Assembly: GCA_030248885.1 (NCBI GenBank)
Contig: JARCMD010000079.1
Span: 1-48,207 of the forward strand
Direction of reading: 5' to 3'
Source of the DNA: Leptolyngbyaceae cyanobacterium MP9P1.79
Lineage (GTDB): Bacteria > Cyanobacteriota > Cyanobacteriia > JARCMD01
Length of the DNA stretch: 48,207 nt
Each line of letters begins with the position of its first letter. The stretch's first letter is position 1. A program made the position numbers and the translations under genes. Of this stretch, positions 36,230 to 45,637 are shown in pieces. The notes beneath the pieces are model-generated. The model saw only the letters and a program-made list of their open reading frames with translations, was not told where the DNA came from and ran no database searches.

Positions 36230-36795
36230 TGCCTATTTTCCCTACTAAAGTTCTATCAATCTACAACTCTATTAATCTACGTTAGAAGGTGGACGATCGC
36301 CTTCCTCAGATTAAATAATTGTCTCTTAATTGTTGGCTCTTTAAGATCTTGCACCTTGCTCAACAGCCACCCAAAAGCCGGGTTTTTTCATAAAAAATAG
36401 GCGATGTGCAACTTAAAGTTTGCCCTCATCCCCCAGCCCCTTCTCCCTAGGGAGAAGGGGAGCCGATCTAAGTCTTAGCCCCTCTCCCCTGCTGGGAGAG
36501 GGGTTGGGGTGAGGGCGGTTCGGAAAAGTTGCACATCGCCTAAAAAATCCAGGGTTTTACGAATCAGCTTTTCTCAAGTCCCCGGTTTCTACTCTAGATG
36601 CTAGATCTAAACTCTCTGAGTCCTAGCCCTCTCAGTTCTGACAAGCTGACAGTGTGATGCGATCGATGCCTCAATCTAACCATGGTGCCAGGTGGAGATC
36701 AATTACACCGCAGTGTGAACTGTATTAGTGAAGGACTACCGTTGCCGGATTCTAGGCTAGCGATCTAGACAGGGCGCACAGACTACACTGGATTC
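36230..36795. other. Intergenic region between ATPase gene and mutL
   Basis: This 566-base gap between divergently transcribed genes contains the MITE-like element at 36399-36541. The promoters of the ATPase and mutL must lie at its ends. No gene or tRNA is seen in the remainder. Confidence 0.5.
36399..36541. mobile_element. MITE-like element C, 143 bp, perfect 16-bp inverted ends
   Basis: The ends AGGCGATGTGCAACTT and AAGTTGCACATCGCCT are exact inverted repeats. AAAAAAT flanks both sides (36392-36398 and 36542-36548), a likely 7-bp target duplication. The interior holds the CCTTCTCCCTAGGGAGAAGG and CTCTCCC...GGGAGAG palindromes shared with the elements at 2.5 and 45.7 kb. No coding capacity. 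Confidence 0.8.
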
Positions 36796-38496
36796 ATGAC
36801 CCTCAAGATTCAACCATTACCGATCGAGGTTGTCCATTTAATCGCGGCTGGAGAAGTAATCGACTCTTTGGCGGCGGTGGTGCGAGAACTGGCAGAAAAT
36901 GCGATCGATGCGGGGGCATCTCGACTCACTGGTTCTCTCTATCCAGAGCAATGGCAAATCCGGGTCGCCGACAATGGCTCTGGGATGGAGTTGGCAGACT
37001 TGAGACAAGCCGCAGCACCTCACAGCACCAGCAAAATTGCCTCTGGAGACGACCTCTGGAGAATTACTAGTTTAGGCTTTCGGGGTGAAGCCTTGCACAG
37101 CTTGGCCCAGTTAGCCACGTTGGAAATTTGCAGTCGGCGAGAATCTATAGACAGTGAGGCAAGTCAGGGATGGCGAGTTCTGTATAACTCCCAGGGTGAA
37201 GCCATTCAAGTGGAAACTGTAGCCATTGCCCCTGGCACGATCGTCACGGTATCCAACCTATTTGGTGACTGGCTAGCCCGTCGTCAAGGATTACCCTCCC
37301 TCCCCCAACAAATGCGGACGGTGCAGATGGTGATTCAGTCCATTGCCCTCTGTCACCCTGCTGTAACTTGGCAGGTTGAGCAGAACGATCGCCCCTGGTT
37401 TACCCTATACCCCGGCACCACAGCCAAGCAGCTATTGCCCCAAATTCTGCGAGACATCAACGGTAACGATTTGCAGGAGTTGAGTGTTGAGCTAAAGGGG
37501 GAATCGCAGGCGGATGGGGAAGAAATAGCGTGTCCTAAACTCTATGTTTTGCTGGGGCTGCCCGATCGCTGCCATCGGCATCGTCCAGATTGGGTGCGCG
37601 TTGCTGTCAACCATCGCTTTGTGAAACTGCCGGAACTAGAGCAGGTGATTCTGCGAGCATTTCGGCGCACTTTGCCCCGCGATCGTTACCCCGTTTGCTT
37701 AGTCCATCTCCACGCTCCCCCCGCCCAAGTGGACTGGAACCGCCATCCTGCCAAAGCCGAAATCTATCTGCACCTGCTTGACTACTGGCAAGAGCAAATC
37801 GCCCAGACGATCGCCCAAGCCCTTAGCCTCAGCGCTGCAACGGGAACCGCAGCCCAGCAATCGGAACGGGTTGGCCAATTGCTCAAAACCGCTGAGAGCC
37901 AGGGAGAATATCACACCAACCGCTCTGTGCAACCGGATGGGACGGGTTCTCTTCCGTTCATGTCCCTCAAGGCGCTGGCTCAAGTTCACCAAATGTACAT
38001 TTTGGCGGAACATCCAACAGGGATGTGGCTGATTGAGCAACACATTGCCCACGAGCGGGTTTTGTATGAGCAACTGTGCGATCGGTGGCAACTGGTGCCC
38101 CTCGACCCGCCCATTATTTTGGATCACCTCTCCCCAAACCAAGTGGAGCAACTGCAAGGCTTGCAAATTCAGGTGGAATCCTTCGGGGATCAACTTTGGG
38201 TCGTTCGCAATGCTCCCCAGTTATTGGCGCAACGGGAAGACTGCCCAGAAGCCTTGGTAGAAATTAGTTTGGGGGGATTGGAGGCGGCATTGGTAGCCAC
38301 AGCCTGCCGGAGTGCCATTCGCAACGGCACCGCCCTGACGCTTGAGGATATGCAAACTCTGCTGAATCAATGGCAACAAACCCGCAATCCCCGCACCTGT
38401 CCCCACGGTCGCCCAATTTACCTACCTTTAGAAGAATCTTCGCTCTCTCGCTTTTTTCGGCGACATTGGGTGATTGGCAAAAGTCACGGGATTTAG
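36796..38496 (+). CDS. mutL: DNA mismatch repair protein MutL
   Basis: MutL links mismatch recognition by MutS to strand removal. The 566-residue protein has the GHKL ATPase (LIAAGEVIDSLAAVVREL, ENAIDAGAS, RVADNGSGM, HSTSKI, LGFRGEALHSLAQ), a linker of about residues 340-390, and a C-terminal dimerisation domain with endonuclease-type motifs EQHIAHERVLYE and CPHGRPIYLP. Glu replaces the usual Asp of DQHA. This implies the nicking MutL of organisms without MutH. The final stop codon directly abuts the murF stop on the other strand. Confidence 0.95.
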   Translation: MTLKIQPLPIEVVHLIAAGEVIDSLAAVVRELAENAIDAGASRLTGSLYPEQWQIRVADNGSGMELADLRQAAAPHSTSKIASGDDLWRITSLGFRGEALHSLAQLATLEICSRRESIDSEASQGWRVLYNSQGEAIQVETVAIAPGTIVTVSNLFGDWLARRQGLPSLPQQMRTVQMVIQSIALCHPAVTWQVEQNDRPWFTLYPGTTAKQLLPQILRDINGNDLQELSVELKGESQADGEEIACPKLYVLLGLPDRCHRHRPDWVRVAVNHRFVKLPELEQVILRAFRRTLPRDRYPVCLVHLHAPPAQVDWNRHPAKAEIYLHLLDYWQEQIAQTIAQALSLSAATGTAAQQSERVGQLLKTAESQGEYHTNRSVQPDGTGSLPFMSLKALAQVHQMYILAEHPTGMWLIEQHIAHERVLYEQLCDRWQLVPLDPPIILDHLSPNQVEQLQGLQIQVESFGDQLWVVRNAPQLLAQREDCPEALVEISLGGLEAALVATACRSAIRNGTALTLEDMQTLLNQWQQTRNPRTCPHGRPIYLPLEESSLSRFFRRHWVIGKSHGI

Positions 38497-39900
38497 TCAC
38501 TCCCGATCGCACTCCGCTGGTTCCATCTCACCTAGCTCAATTCGCAATTGCTTCACAATCCGATCGAGGGCGATTGCATGGGACGCTTTGAACAATAGCC
38601 GATCGCCCGGTTGGATAACCTGTCGTAATCGTCCCAATAGCTCCACTTGGGTAGAACAACAGACTGCTGCCACCGGAGCCGCCCCAGCGACGATCGCCTC
38701 TGCATCCGGGTCATCCACCAGCACAAACAGTTCATCGATCGGTAACTGGCGCACCACTGCCCCCACTTGACGGTGCAATTCTAGCGAGTGCGCTCCCAAC
38801 TCCTTCATCGCTCCCAACACCGCAATCCGGCGCTGACCTGGAGTTTGCGCCAGCAAATGGAGCGCCGCTGTCATCGACTCCAGCCCCGCATTATAGGTTT
38901 CATCCAAAATCACAACATCGTGGGGTAACTTATATCGTTGCGATCGTCCCTCTGGCAAATCCACCCTCAGCCCGGCTTGCAAGGGAACCCAACTCAAGCC
39001 CAGCACCTTAGCCACTACCAACGCCGCCAAATAGTTCAATGCATTATGCTGTCCTGGCAACGGCAACGGTAGCTGCATTCCCTCCACATCTAATAGCTGT
39101 GAACCCAAGGCTTCCGAGTCAATGACTTGCCCCTGCAAATCGCCCCCTGTCAAACCGTAGGTTAAGACCCGTCCCTGCCAGAACCGAGCCGCCGTTTCTA
39201 GGAGCAGTGGATTATCGTAGTTGAGAATAGCGATCCCCGCTCGAGGCATTTCAGCCAGCAACTCACACTTTGCCTGGGCAATGGCTTCCCGTGATCCCAG
39301 CCGTTCGATATGAGCTGTGCCGACATTGGTAATCACAGCGATCGTCGGACGGGCAATCTGGGTCAACAGTGCAATCTCTCCGGCTCCCCGCATTCCCATC
39401 TCAATGACTGCAAAATCGTGGCGTGACTCTAGCCCCAACAGAGTTTTAGGCACCCCGATCTCATTGTTGTAATTGGACTGCGTTTTCCAGACCTGCCCCT
39501 GTGTAGACAGCACAGCAGACAGCAGCTCCTTTGTTGTGGTTTTGCCCACAGAACCCGTGACCGCGATGACCGGAATTTCAAACCGCTCCCGCCACCACTG
39601 AGCGATCGTCTGATAAGCCTGCAACGTGTCTTTCACCTGCATCAAGGGCAGCGAGACAGCAGCGTCAGGGATAAAGGCATCGTCTACAATCGCTGCAATG
39701 GCTCCTTTCTCCTGAGCGATCGGCACAAAGCAATGCCCATCAAAGGTTTCGCCTCGTAGAGCCACAAATATTTCGCCCTGCCTCAGATAACGGGTGTCAG
39801 TTGCAATACCGACAGATGGTTGAGTATCCGATATATTCAATAAGGTCAATAATTGGGAGCCAAGAACTTCAACTAGTTCATTCAGAGATAGATCAGGCAT
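38497..39900 (-). CDS. murF: UDP-MurNAc-tripeptide--D-alanyl-D-alanine ligase
   Basis: MurF adds D-Ala-D-Ala to UDP-MurNAc-tripeptide in the cytoplasmic part of peptidoglycan synthesis. The 467-residue protein has the N-terminal uridine-binding domain (GIATDTRYLRQGEIFVALRG), the ATP loop VTGSVGKTTTKELL, NYNNEIGVPKTLL and VIEMGMRGAGEIALLT, and the C-terminal domain (VVILDETYNAGLESM, AVLGAMKELGAHSLELH). It ends exactly where mutL ends on the opposite strand, with no base between the stop codons. Confidence 0.97.
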   Translation of the reverse strand: MPDLSLNELVEVLGSQLLTLLNISDTQPSVGIATDTRYLRQGEIFVALRGETFDGHCFVPIAQEKGAIAAIVDDAFIPDAAVSLPLMQVKDTLQAYQTIAQWWRERFEIPVIAVTGSVGKTTTKELLSAVLSTQGQVWKTQSNYNNEIGVPKTLLGLESRHDFAVIEMGMRGAGEIALLTQIARPTIAVITNVGTAHIERLGSREAIAQAKCELLAEMPRAGIAILNYDNPLLLETAARFWQGRVLTYGLTGGDLQGQVIDSEALGSQLLDVEGMQLPLPLPGQHNALNYLAALVVAKVLGLSWVPLQAGLRVDLPEGRSQRYKLPHDVVILDETYNAGLESMTAALHLLAQTPGQRRIAVLGAMKELGAHSLELHRQVGAVVRQLPIDELFVLVDDPDAEAIVAGAAPVAAVCCSTQVELLGRLRQVIQPGDRLLFKASHAIALDRIVKQLRIELGEMEPAECDRE

Positions 39901-40742
39901 ACGATCGCTGACGTTAATTTCATCAACTTAGACAGGTCAACGTGATCATACTCTCGTAGCAGATCACACAGCAGGTGTCTCTTTGACCCAGTTGGATGAC
40001 AATAGCACCAAAAGTTCAGCCATTTAGCGTAGGCTTTTTCAAGCCGTTGTCTCTATTATGACTAGTAACGAGGTTCAACCACACTGCCTATAGCACCTGA
40101 ACCAAGGTTTTTAGAACAGAGTGAAAAGCTGAAATCCCTGACAGGGAGCCTAGCCCTCCTCTTTTTACTATCATCAGGTTTGTAAGCTAGCAGAGTGTTA
40201 CTCAAGTCAAACATCAAACGTGGGTAGATAAACCTCAGTATTATCACTGAGACATTTAAGGGGTTTGTGAAGAAACTGTTAACCTATTGAAAAAGTGGTT
40301 ATTTAAGGAGATGGGCGAATAGTATATATAGTGATTCACTCCACATTTAGATCTCAAGTATTAAGCTTCACAGTTCAAGTGATTAGGGTCACATTTTTTG
40401 TCTTCCCATCCTACTAGGATCATTTAGTGTTGTCTCGGAGTTATATCAATTGAGCCTTACGAACTTCTGATTAATCCTCTATGAAATCCATTAATTTACG
40501 TTTATTATTGCCTTTATTTAGTGAAACATGTTGGATGTATCAGAGGATGTTGGTTCAGCAAGGTGCATCCACAATGCGTTTATTTAGTAAATTCATCAGT
40601 AAGTTTCAGCATCAGGAAGATTTGACTCAAGATGGAGAAACAGGGTTGAATATGTATAAATACTTATTCATTTTGTTTACTCATCCAACAGTAATGCAAA
40701 TAAGTGCAGGTGTAGATCTACTCGACCATACTCATTTCGGGC
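39901..40742. other. Long intergenic region, no firm gene
   Basis: This stretch of about 840 bases is AT-rich with no recognised gene. A 92-codon frame at 40481-40759 (MKSINLRLLLPLFSETCW) is open but looks unlike a protein and overlaps the next gene's start; I leave it out. The murF promoter and that of the next gene must lie here. Confidence 0.4.
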
Positions 40743-42074
40743 GTGGGAGCGTTAACTAACGTGGCTACTTGGACAAATATTCACAACCGACAAATCACCC
40801 CTGAAGAGCAGGAACTGTATGACCATCTGCTCTACTTGGCTAATTTTGAGTCGCCCAGCCAGCTCATTGAACGATTCCGCTGCCTATTTGTTGACGCAAC
40901 GGGCTACCCAGATGGCAGAATTTCGTCTGCTTTAGAGCGAATCGCCACATCAAAATTTGCTGATCAAGAATTCAGATTTATCTTGAACCGCTGTTGCCAC
41001 ATTCTGATCAACCGCTGGCAAACCCGATCGCAATATCATGTAGCCATTCCTGAGCTAATTGCTCTGTTTGACATCCTGCCCTCTAAGCCCATTACAGATT
41101 TATCCAGGCTTCGATCGGCCCGTCGCCGCTTGCAAGACTTAGTGATTGCCTTTGCCCAAAGCGAGCAATGCAACACGTTGCGTCGTCTGGCCCAAGTGAT
41201 GCAAGCCGCTGATATGCACAGCGGTGTTGACAATCGGCCCTTAGGCACCTTGATTCGTCGCTATCCTTACCTCTACGAACACTGCCTGATTACCCAAGAA
41301 AGTACCTTTGAGCATCAGCAGGCGATTAGACAGATTCAGGCGGAGGTGCAGCACCAATTTGAGGTCGATCTGTCCCGTTACATCACATATCAGGTACGTC
41401 GCTCCCAGTTAGCTCGCACGGCTGCATCCAATGGAGTTCCTGAGCGGCTGATTCAGCCTGTTAGGAATCCAACTCTGTTGAATAACCAAGAACTATTCAC
41501 TGCCCTGAAGCAGTTTAAGGGGAAGGCTGAGGGGAACTGCACTTATCGCGATTTAGCTCAGCGTTTTGTGAGTCATCAAGATGTAAACTCCTCATACAAA
41601 ACATTTAAGAGTGACCTCTATTTCTACATCACGGCTTCAGTTGATCCAGCCTACGGCAAGCAGCAGTTTAATAAGCAGCTTGATACCCGATTACGTAACT
41701 TTTTGCCCAATAGCGATGACCAGCCGTTGGATGATTCCTTGATGATCAGAACCTGTAGCCACTTACTCAATTTCTTGGTTGTGGAGAATGCTCAGAATCC
41801 CCACCACTTTATCTTTATTGATTTGGTCACCAATATCGGGCCGACCTTGACAACAGGCATTCTGCTTAAGATTGTCTTGATTTGCCGCAAGGTTAAGCCC
41901 TACTTGGAAAAGCGCTTCTCAATTCTGTTTAATCACTACGAATCATCTACCCGTGATGCAGTGCAGTGGCTCATTCATTCGTTGGAAAATCTCAATGTGG
42001 CGATGAGCGCCAATTTTGGGGCTGTGGATCTGTCTTATTTGCAGCAAATCCACCCAGTAGGGGCAAAGCGTTAG
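40743..42074 (+). CDS. Conserved cyanobacterial protein of unknown function
   Basis: The 443-residue (or 437) protein is soluble and helical, with no membrane segment or signal peptide. Features include YDHLLYLANFESPSQLIERF, the basic stretch LRSARRRLQDLVIAF, QVRRSQLARTAASNG, the YRDLAQRFVSHQD block and HFIFIDLVTNIGPTLTTGIL near the end. I recall relatives across cyanobacteria without known function. The start is GTG 40743 or GTG 40761 (VATWTNIHN); neither has a strong ribosome site. Base composition is like its neighbours. Confidence 0.8.
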   Translation: MGALTNVATWTNIHNRQITPEEQELYDHLLYLANFESPSQLIERFRCLFVDATGYPDGRISSALERIATSKFADQEFRFILNRCCHILINRWQTRSQYHVAIPELIALFDILPSKPITDLSRLRSARRRLQDLVIAFAQSEQCNTLRRLAQVMQAADMHSGVDNRPLGTLIRRYPYLYEHCLITQESTFEHQQAIRQIQAEVQHQFEVDLSRYITYQVRRSQLARTAASNGVPERLIQPVRNPTLLNNQELFTALKQFKGKAEGNCTYRDLAQRFVSHQDVNSSYKTFKSDLYFYITASVDPAYGKQQFNKQLDTRLRNFLPNSDDQPLDDSLMIRTCSHLLNFLVVENAQNPHHFIFIDLVTNIGPTLTTGILLKIVLICRKVKPYLEKRFSILFNHYESSTRDAVQWLIHSLENLNVAMSANFGAVDLSYLQQIHPVGAKR

Positions 42075-42124
42075 GGATTGGCAAATAAAATCTGTAATTC
42101 AGGCGTTAATTTAGGCGCTGCTCG

Positions 42125-42979
42125 TTAGCCTTTCACGCCGCTTCCTGACTCGGTGGCAACAATGTAGCGTTGCATGATCAGGAAAAAGAGCAGAATGGGC
42201 GCGATCGAGATCACAGATCCGGCTGCAACCAATCGCCAGTCGAGGGAAAATGTGCCTGCCAGATCTTGAACTCCTACGGGCAAGGTGAAATATTCGCGGC
42301 GATCGACCACAATCAAGGGCCAGAGGAAATCGCTCCAGGAGCCAATGAACACAAAAATGGCGAGGGTTGCTAGGGCAGGGCGAATGGAGGGCAGCATAAT
42401 GTGCCACCACAACCCCAACTCAGAGCAGCCATCCATGCGAGCCGCTTCTTCTAGCTCCTTGGGTACGCCTTTGAAGGCTTGCCTCAGCAGAAAGATGCCA
42501 AACGCAGAGGCGATGCCTGGAAAAATGATCCCCAGATACGTATTTCTCAACCCTAGTTGGACGGTCAAGATATAGAGCGGAATCATGACAATCTGAAACG
42601 GGATCAAGATAGTAGACACGATCAGATTGAACAGGATGGCTCTGCCCCGAAACTCCAGACGTGCTAGAGGATAGGCTGCTAAGGCGCAGGTTACTAGATT
42701 TAGTCCCACGGTTAACCCAGCAACTAGGATGCTGTTGAATAGATAGCGCCCAAATGGGTTATTTTGCCAGACTACAACAAAGTTTTGCAGGGTGGGCTGA
42801 CGGGGGAATAATTGTGGAGGGAATTGGAAAATATTTTCTGTGGGCGATTTGAGCGAGGTGCTAACTAACCAAATCAGGGGAAGTAGCATGAGGAGTCCGA
42901 TCGCGCTCAACAGAATATAGATTCCTGCCGATCGCCACTGCCGCGAAAATTGCCTTAAACCCATAGGGGCTAACTTCAT
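42125..42979 (-). CDS. Sugar ABC transporter permease (MalG/GgtD-like)
   Basis: The 284-residue inner-membrane protein has six predicted helices and the EAA loop that contacts the ATPase (EEAARMDGCSELGLWWHIML, then PSIRPALATL). The N-terminal STSLKSPTENIFQFPP is typical of MalG-type carbohydrate permeases. In cyanobacteria such permeases serve glucosylglycerol, sucrose/trehalose or maltose import; which one cannot be told. Its partner permease, binding protein and ATPase genes are not in the window, so it is an orphan locus here. Confidence 0.9.
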   Translation of the reverse strand: MKLAPMGLRQFSRQWRSAGIYILLSAIGLLMLLPLIWLVSTSLKSPTENIFQFPPQLFPRQPTLQNFVVVWQNNPFGRYLFNSILVAGLTVGLNLVTCALAAYPLARLEFRGRAILFNLIVSTILIPFQIVMIPLYILTVQLGLRNTYLGIIFPGIASAFGIFLLRQAFKGVPKELEEAARMDGCSELGLWWHIMLPSIRPALATLAIFVFIGSWSDFLWPLIVVDRREYFTLPVGVQDLAGTFSLDWRLVAAGSVISIAPILLFFLIMQRYIVATESGSGVKG

Positions 42980-43548
42980 AGGTTAAGCCGTTAATCAAAT
43001 CTGCAAAACACTGTGTTGAGAGTGTAGCTGATTCGCCTCAACGATGGCGATCAAGAATTAAGTTAGGAAGAAACTACTTCAGGTCAGAGTGGGTGTTCTA
43101 CCACAACCTTGCGGCTCTATGACTCATACTTGTAGTCCGAATTTCAGTGCAAAGTTACACATAGCTGCTTCTACTTTGTGACTAGATTATTTAATTTATG
43201 CTTGTTTAGGAACATCAAATCAAGGCCTATGGGGAGGGATGAGGCTATTTCATAGCTCTTCAAGTTTTTCATGATCAATAAGGTCGTTCATCATACGCCT
43301 TACCCCCTCACGACTGGCTCTCCTGGGTTTTTGTTGATAAGTGTCGCTTATCAGCAAGCATCCTCAATACTGTGGGATTTTTACGGGAGTGAAAAGAGTA
43401 TCGAGAGATACTCTTTTCACCGACAAGTCGGGAGAGCCTCACGACTTGTCACTGTAAAATGAGTCACAATCAGGATTACGAGTTGTTAACGATACTCTGG
43501 ATCGGTCAAGCACGATCGATTGTTAGAAATCCCTAGCCATTTTTAGAA
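42980..43548. other. Intergenic region with element E and the nblS leader
   Basis: This 569-base gap between divergent genes holds the promoter of the permease gene, the 123-bp element at 43316-43438 and, after it, the nblS promoter/leader. A 63-codon frame through the element (43271-43462) is an artefact of the inverted repeats. Confidence 0.55.
43316..43438. mobile_element. MITE-like element E, 123 bp, with 8-bp target duplication
   Basis: Ends GGCTCTCC and GGAGAGCC are exact inverted repeats, extended imperfectly to about 21 bases. TCACGACT flanks both sides (43308-43315 and 43439-43446). Inside are two hairpins: TGATAAG/CTTATCA near 43335-43353 and a perfect 14-bp stem 43389-43402 with 43407-43420 around a GAGA loop. 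No protein is encoded. Confidence 0.8.
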
Positions 43549-45591
43549 ATGCTGTCTTTTTTACAAACCCTTCGAGAGACCTTGGCCCGCTGGTGGTCAG
43601 AGTTTACGCTTCAGACTAAATTGATGGCTGTGGCGACTTTGGGAGTCTCGCTCATTATGAGTGGGGTTACGTTTTGGGCAGTCAACAGTATTCAGCAAGA
43701 TGCTCGACTGAGTGATACTCGGTTTGGGCGAGATTTAGGGTTGTTGCTCTCAGCGAACGTCTCTCCCTTAGTGAGTGAGAATAACCGCACAGAACTGGCG
43801 CGTTTTTCCCATCGCTTCTACAGCAGCACTTCTAGCGTTCGCTACATGATTTATGCTGATGAAGATGGGGAAATTTTCTTTGGGATTCCTTTTTCTGAGT
43901 CGGAAGTGCAAAACTCACTGACGATCCGCCGCCATATTCAACTCCCCGATGATTTTGCTCGGCACACGGAATTACCAATGGTGCGGCAACATTTAACGCC
44001 CGATGGGGAAGTGACGGATGTGTTTGTGCCGTTGCTCCATGACGGCAAGTATTTAGGGGTGCTGGCGATCGGGACTAACCCCAACCCTACGGTGGTTACC
44101 TCTTCTCACCTGACTCGTGATGTGACGATCGCAGTCTTCGTCTCTATTTGGGTCATGGTCATTCTAGGGGCAGTGATTAATGCGCTCACCATTACGAAGC
44201 CGATTAAGGAATTGCTCGTCGGTGTCAAAAATATTGCCTCTGGTAACTTTAAGCAGCGAGTAGACCTGCCCTTGGGAGGGGAACTGGGCGAATTAATTCT
44301 CAGTTTTAATGAGATGGCAGAACGCCTGGAAAGCTATGAAGAGCAGAATATCGAAGAGTTGACGGCAGAAAAAGCCAAGCTAGAAACCTTGGTCTCAACG
44401 ATCGCCGATGGGGCAATTTTGCTCGACACCAACCTGCAAGTAGTGCTGGTAAATCCCACTGCCCGTCGGATCTTTGGTTGGGAAGGGCTGAATCTTTCCG
44501 GCGTGAATATTCTGCATCATTTACCTACTCCAGTCCAATCCCAACTGGGGCATCCATTATATCAATTGGCAGCGGGAAGCATTCCCAAGACCTTGCCTGC
44601 AACAGACGACTCTCTACCTCCAGACGGCAAACATGATTTACCAGAGAGCGATACGTTGCGCGATGGAGCCGAATTTCGGTTGACGCTCTCTGAACCCACA
44701 AACCGCACCATTCGGATTTTGCTGACTACGGTGTTCGATCAGTACCGGGAAAACCTGAAGGGCATTGCGATGACCGTGCAAGATATTACCCGTGAAGTGG
44801 AATTAAATGAAGCCAAAAGCCAATTTATCAGCAATATTTCCCACGAGTTAAGAACGCCCTTGTTCAATATCAAGTCGTTTATTGAAACCCTCTATGAGTA
44901 TGGCGAAGAGTTGAGTGTGGACGATCGCCGAGATTTTTTAGACACTGCTAATAAAGAAACCGATCGCCTGACTCGCCTGGTCAACGATGTTTTAGATCTA
45001 TCTCGGTTAGAGTCCTGTAAGCGCTATATTCTGGAGTCGATCTATCTCGCCCAGCCTGTGGAGCAAACTCTCCGCACCTATCAACTCCATGCCAAAGATA
45101 AAGGCATTGAGCTAAGCCAGGATATTGCCGTAGACTTGCCTCCAGTCTTGGGTAACTACGACCTCCTGCTGCAAGTGTTCTCCAACTTAGTGGGGAATGC
45201 TCTGAAATTCACGCCAACTGGGGGCAAGGTCGTGATTCGGGCCTATTTACTCGATCGCCCGTCACCTACCGAAGCCACACCATCCCAAGCTCCCAAAGTT
45301 CGCATCGAGATTTCTGATACTGGAATTGGCATCGACCCAGAAGACCAGGACGCAATTTTCGATCGCTTCTTCCGCGTGGAAAACCGAGTTCATACCCTTG
45401 AAGGCACGGGATTAGGATTATCGATCGTCCGCAATATCGTCGAACGACATCATAGCAAGGTGCATTTAGTCAGTGAAGTTGGCGTAGGAACAACCTTCTG
45501 GTTCGATGTGGCGGTTTCCCAAACGGAGTCAGGCACTACCGAGACTAAGGAGTTGGCTCCGGCTGTTACAGAGGCGATCGGAGTGTTTTGA
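43549..45591 (+). CDS. nblS: Sensor histidine kinase NblS (Hik33/DspA family)
   Basis: NblS/Hik33 is the conserved cyanobacterial thylakoid/plasma-membrane kinase that acts with RpaB in high-light, nutrient and cold responses. The 680-residue protein has TM1 (about 25-47), an extracytoplasmic sensor domain (about 48-195), TM2 (about 196-218), HAMP (TKPIKELLVGVKNIASGNFK), PAS (LETLVSTIADGAILLDTN), a HisKA domain with H432 (SNISHELRTPL) and a HATPase domain with N, G1 and G2 boxes (VGNALKFTP, DTGIGIDPED, GTGLGLSIV). The N-terminus WWSEFTLQTKLMAVATLGVS is characteristic. Element E and its hairpins lie about 110 bases upstream. Confidence 0.95.
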   Translation: MLSFLQTLRETLARWWSEFTLQTKLMAVATLGVSLIMSGVTFWAVNSIQQDARLSDTRFGRDLGLLLSANVSPLVSENNRTELARFSHRFYSSTSSVRYMIYADEDGEIFFGIPFSESEVQNSLTIRRHIQLPDDFARHTELPMVRQHLTPDGEVTDVFVPLLHDGKYLGVLAIGTNPNPTVVTSSHLTRDVTIAVFVSIWVMVILGAVINALTITKPIKELLVGVKNIASGNFKQRVDLPLGGELGELILSFNEMAERLESYEEQNIEELTAEKAKLETLVSTIADGAILLDTNLQVVLVNPTARRIFGWEGLNLSGVNILHHLPTPVQSQLGHPLYQLAAGSIPKTLPATDDSLPPDGKHDLPESDTLRDGAEFRLTLSEPTNRTIRILLTTVFDQYRENLKGIAMTVQDITREVELNEAKSQFISNISHELRTPLFNIKSFIETLYEYGEELSVDDRRDFLDTANKETDRLTRLVNDVLDLSRLESCKRYILESIYLAQPVEQTLRTYQLHAKDKGIELSQDIAVDLPPVLGNYDLLLQVFSNLVGNALKFTPTGGKVVIRAYLLDRPSPTEATPSQAPKVRIEISDTGIGIDPEDQDAIFDRFFRVENRVHTLEGTGLGLSIVRNIVERHHSKVHLVSEVGVGTTFWFDVAVSQTESGTTETKELAPAVTEAIGVF

Positions 45592-45637
45592 GGATGATGG
45601 ATTAAATCAATAGTTCGGACATTTTTGCGATAGTTAG

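Noticed and set aside
36649-36795. tRNA gene before mutL
   Set aside because: No anticodon or T-loop arms could be folded, and no GTTCRANNC motif is present.
40481-40759. 92-codon frame MKSINLRLLLPLFSETCW
   Set aside because: Low-quality protein-like composition, overlaps the next gene's start and has no recognisable family.
43271-43462. 63-codon frame upstream of nblS
   Set aside because: It runs through the inverted repeats of element E and is explained by them.
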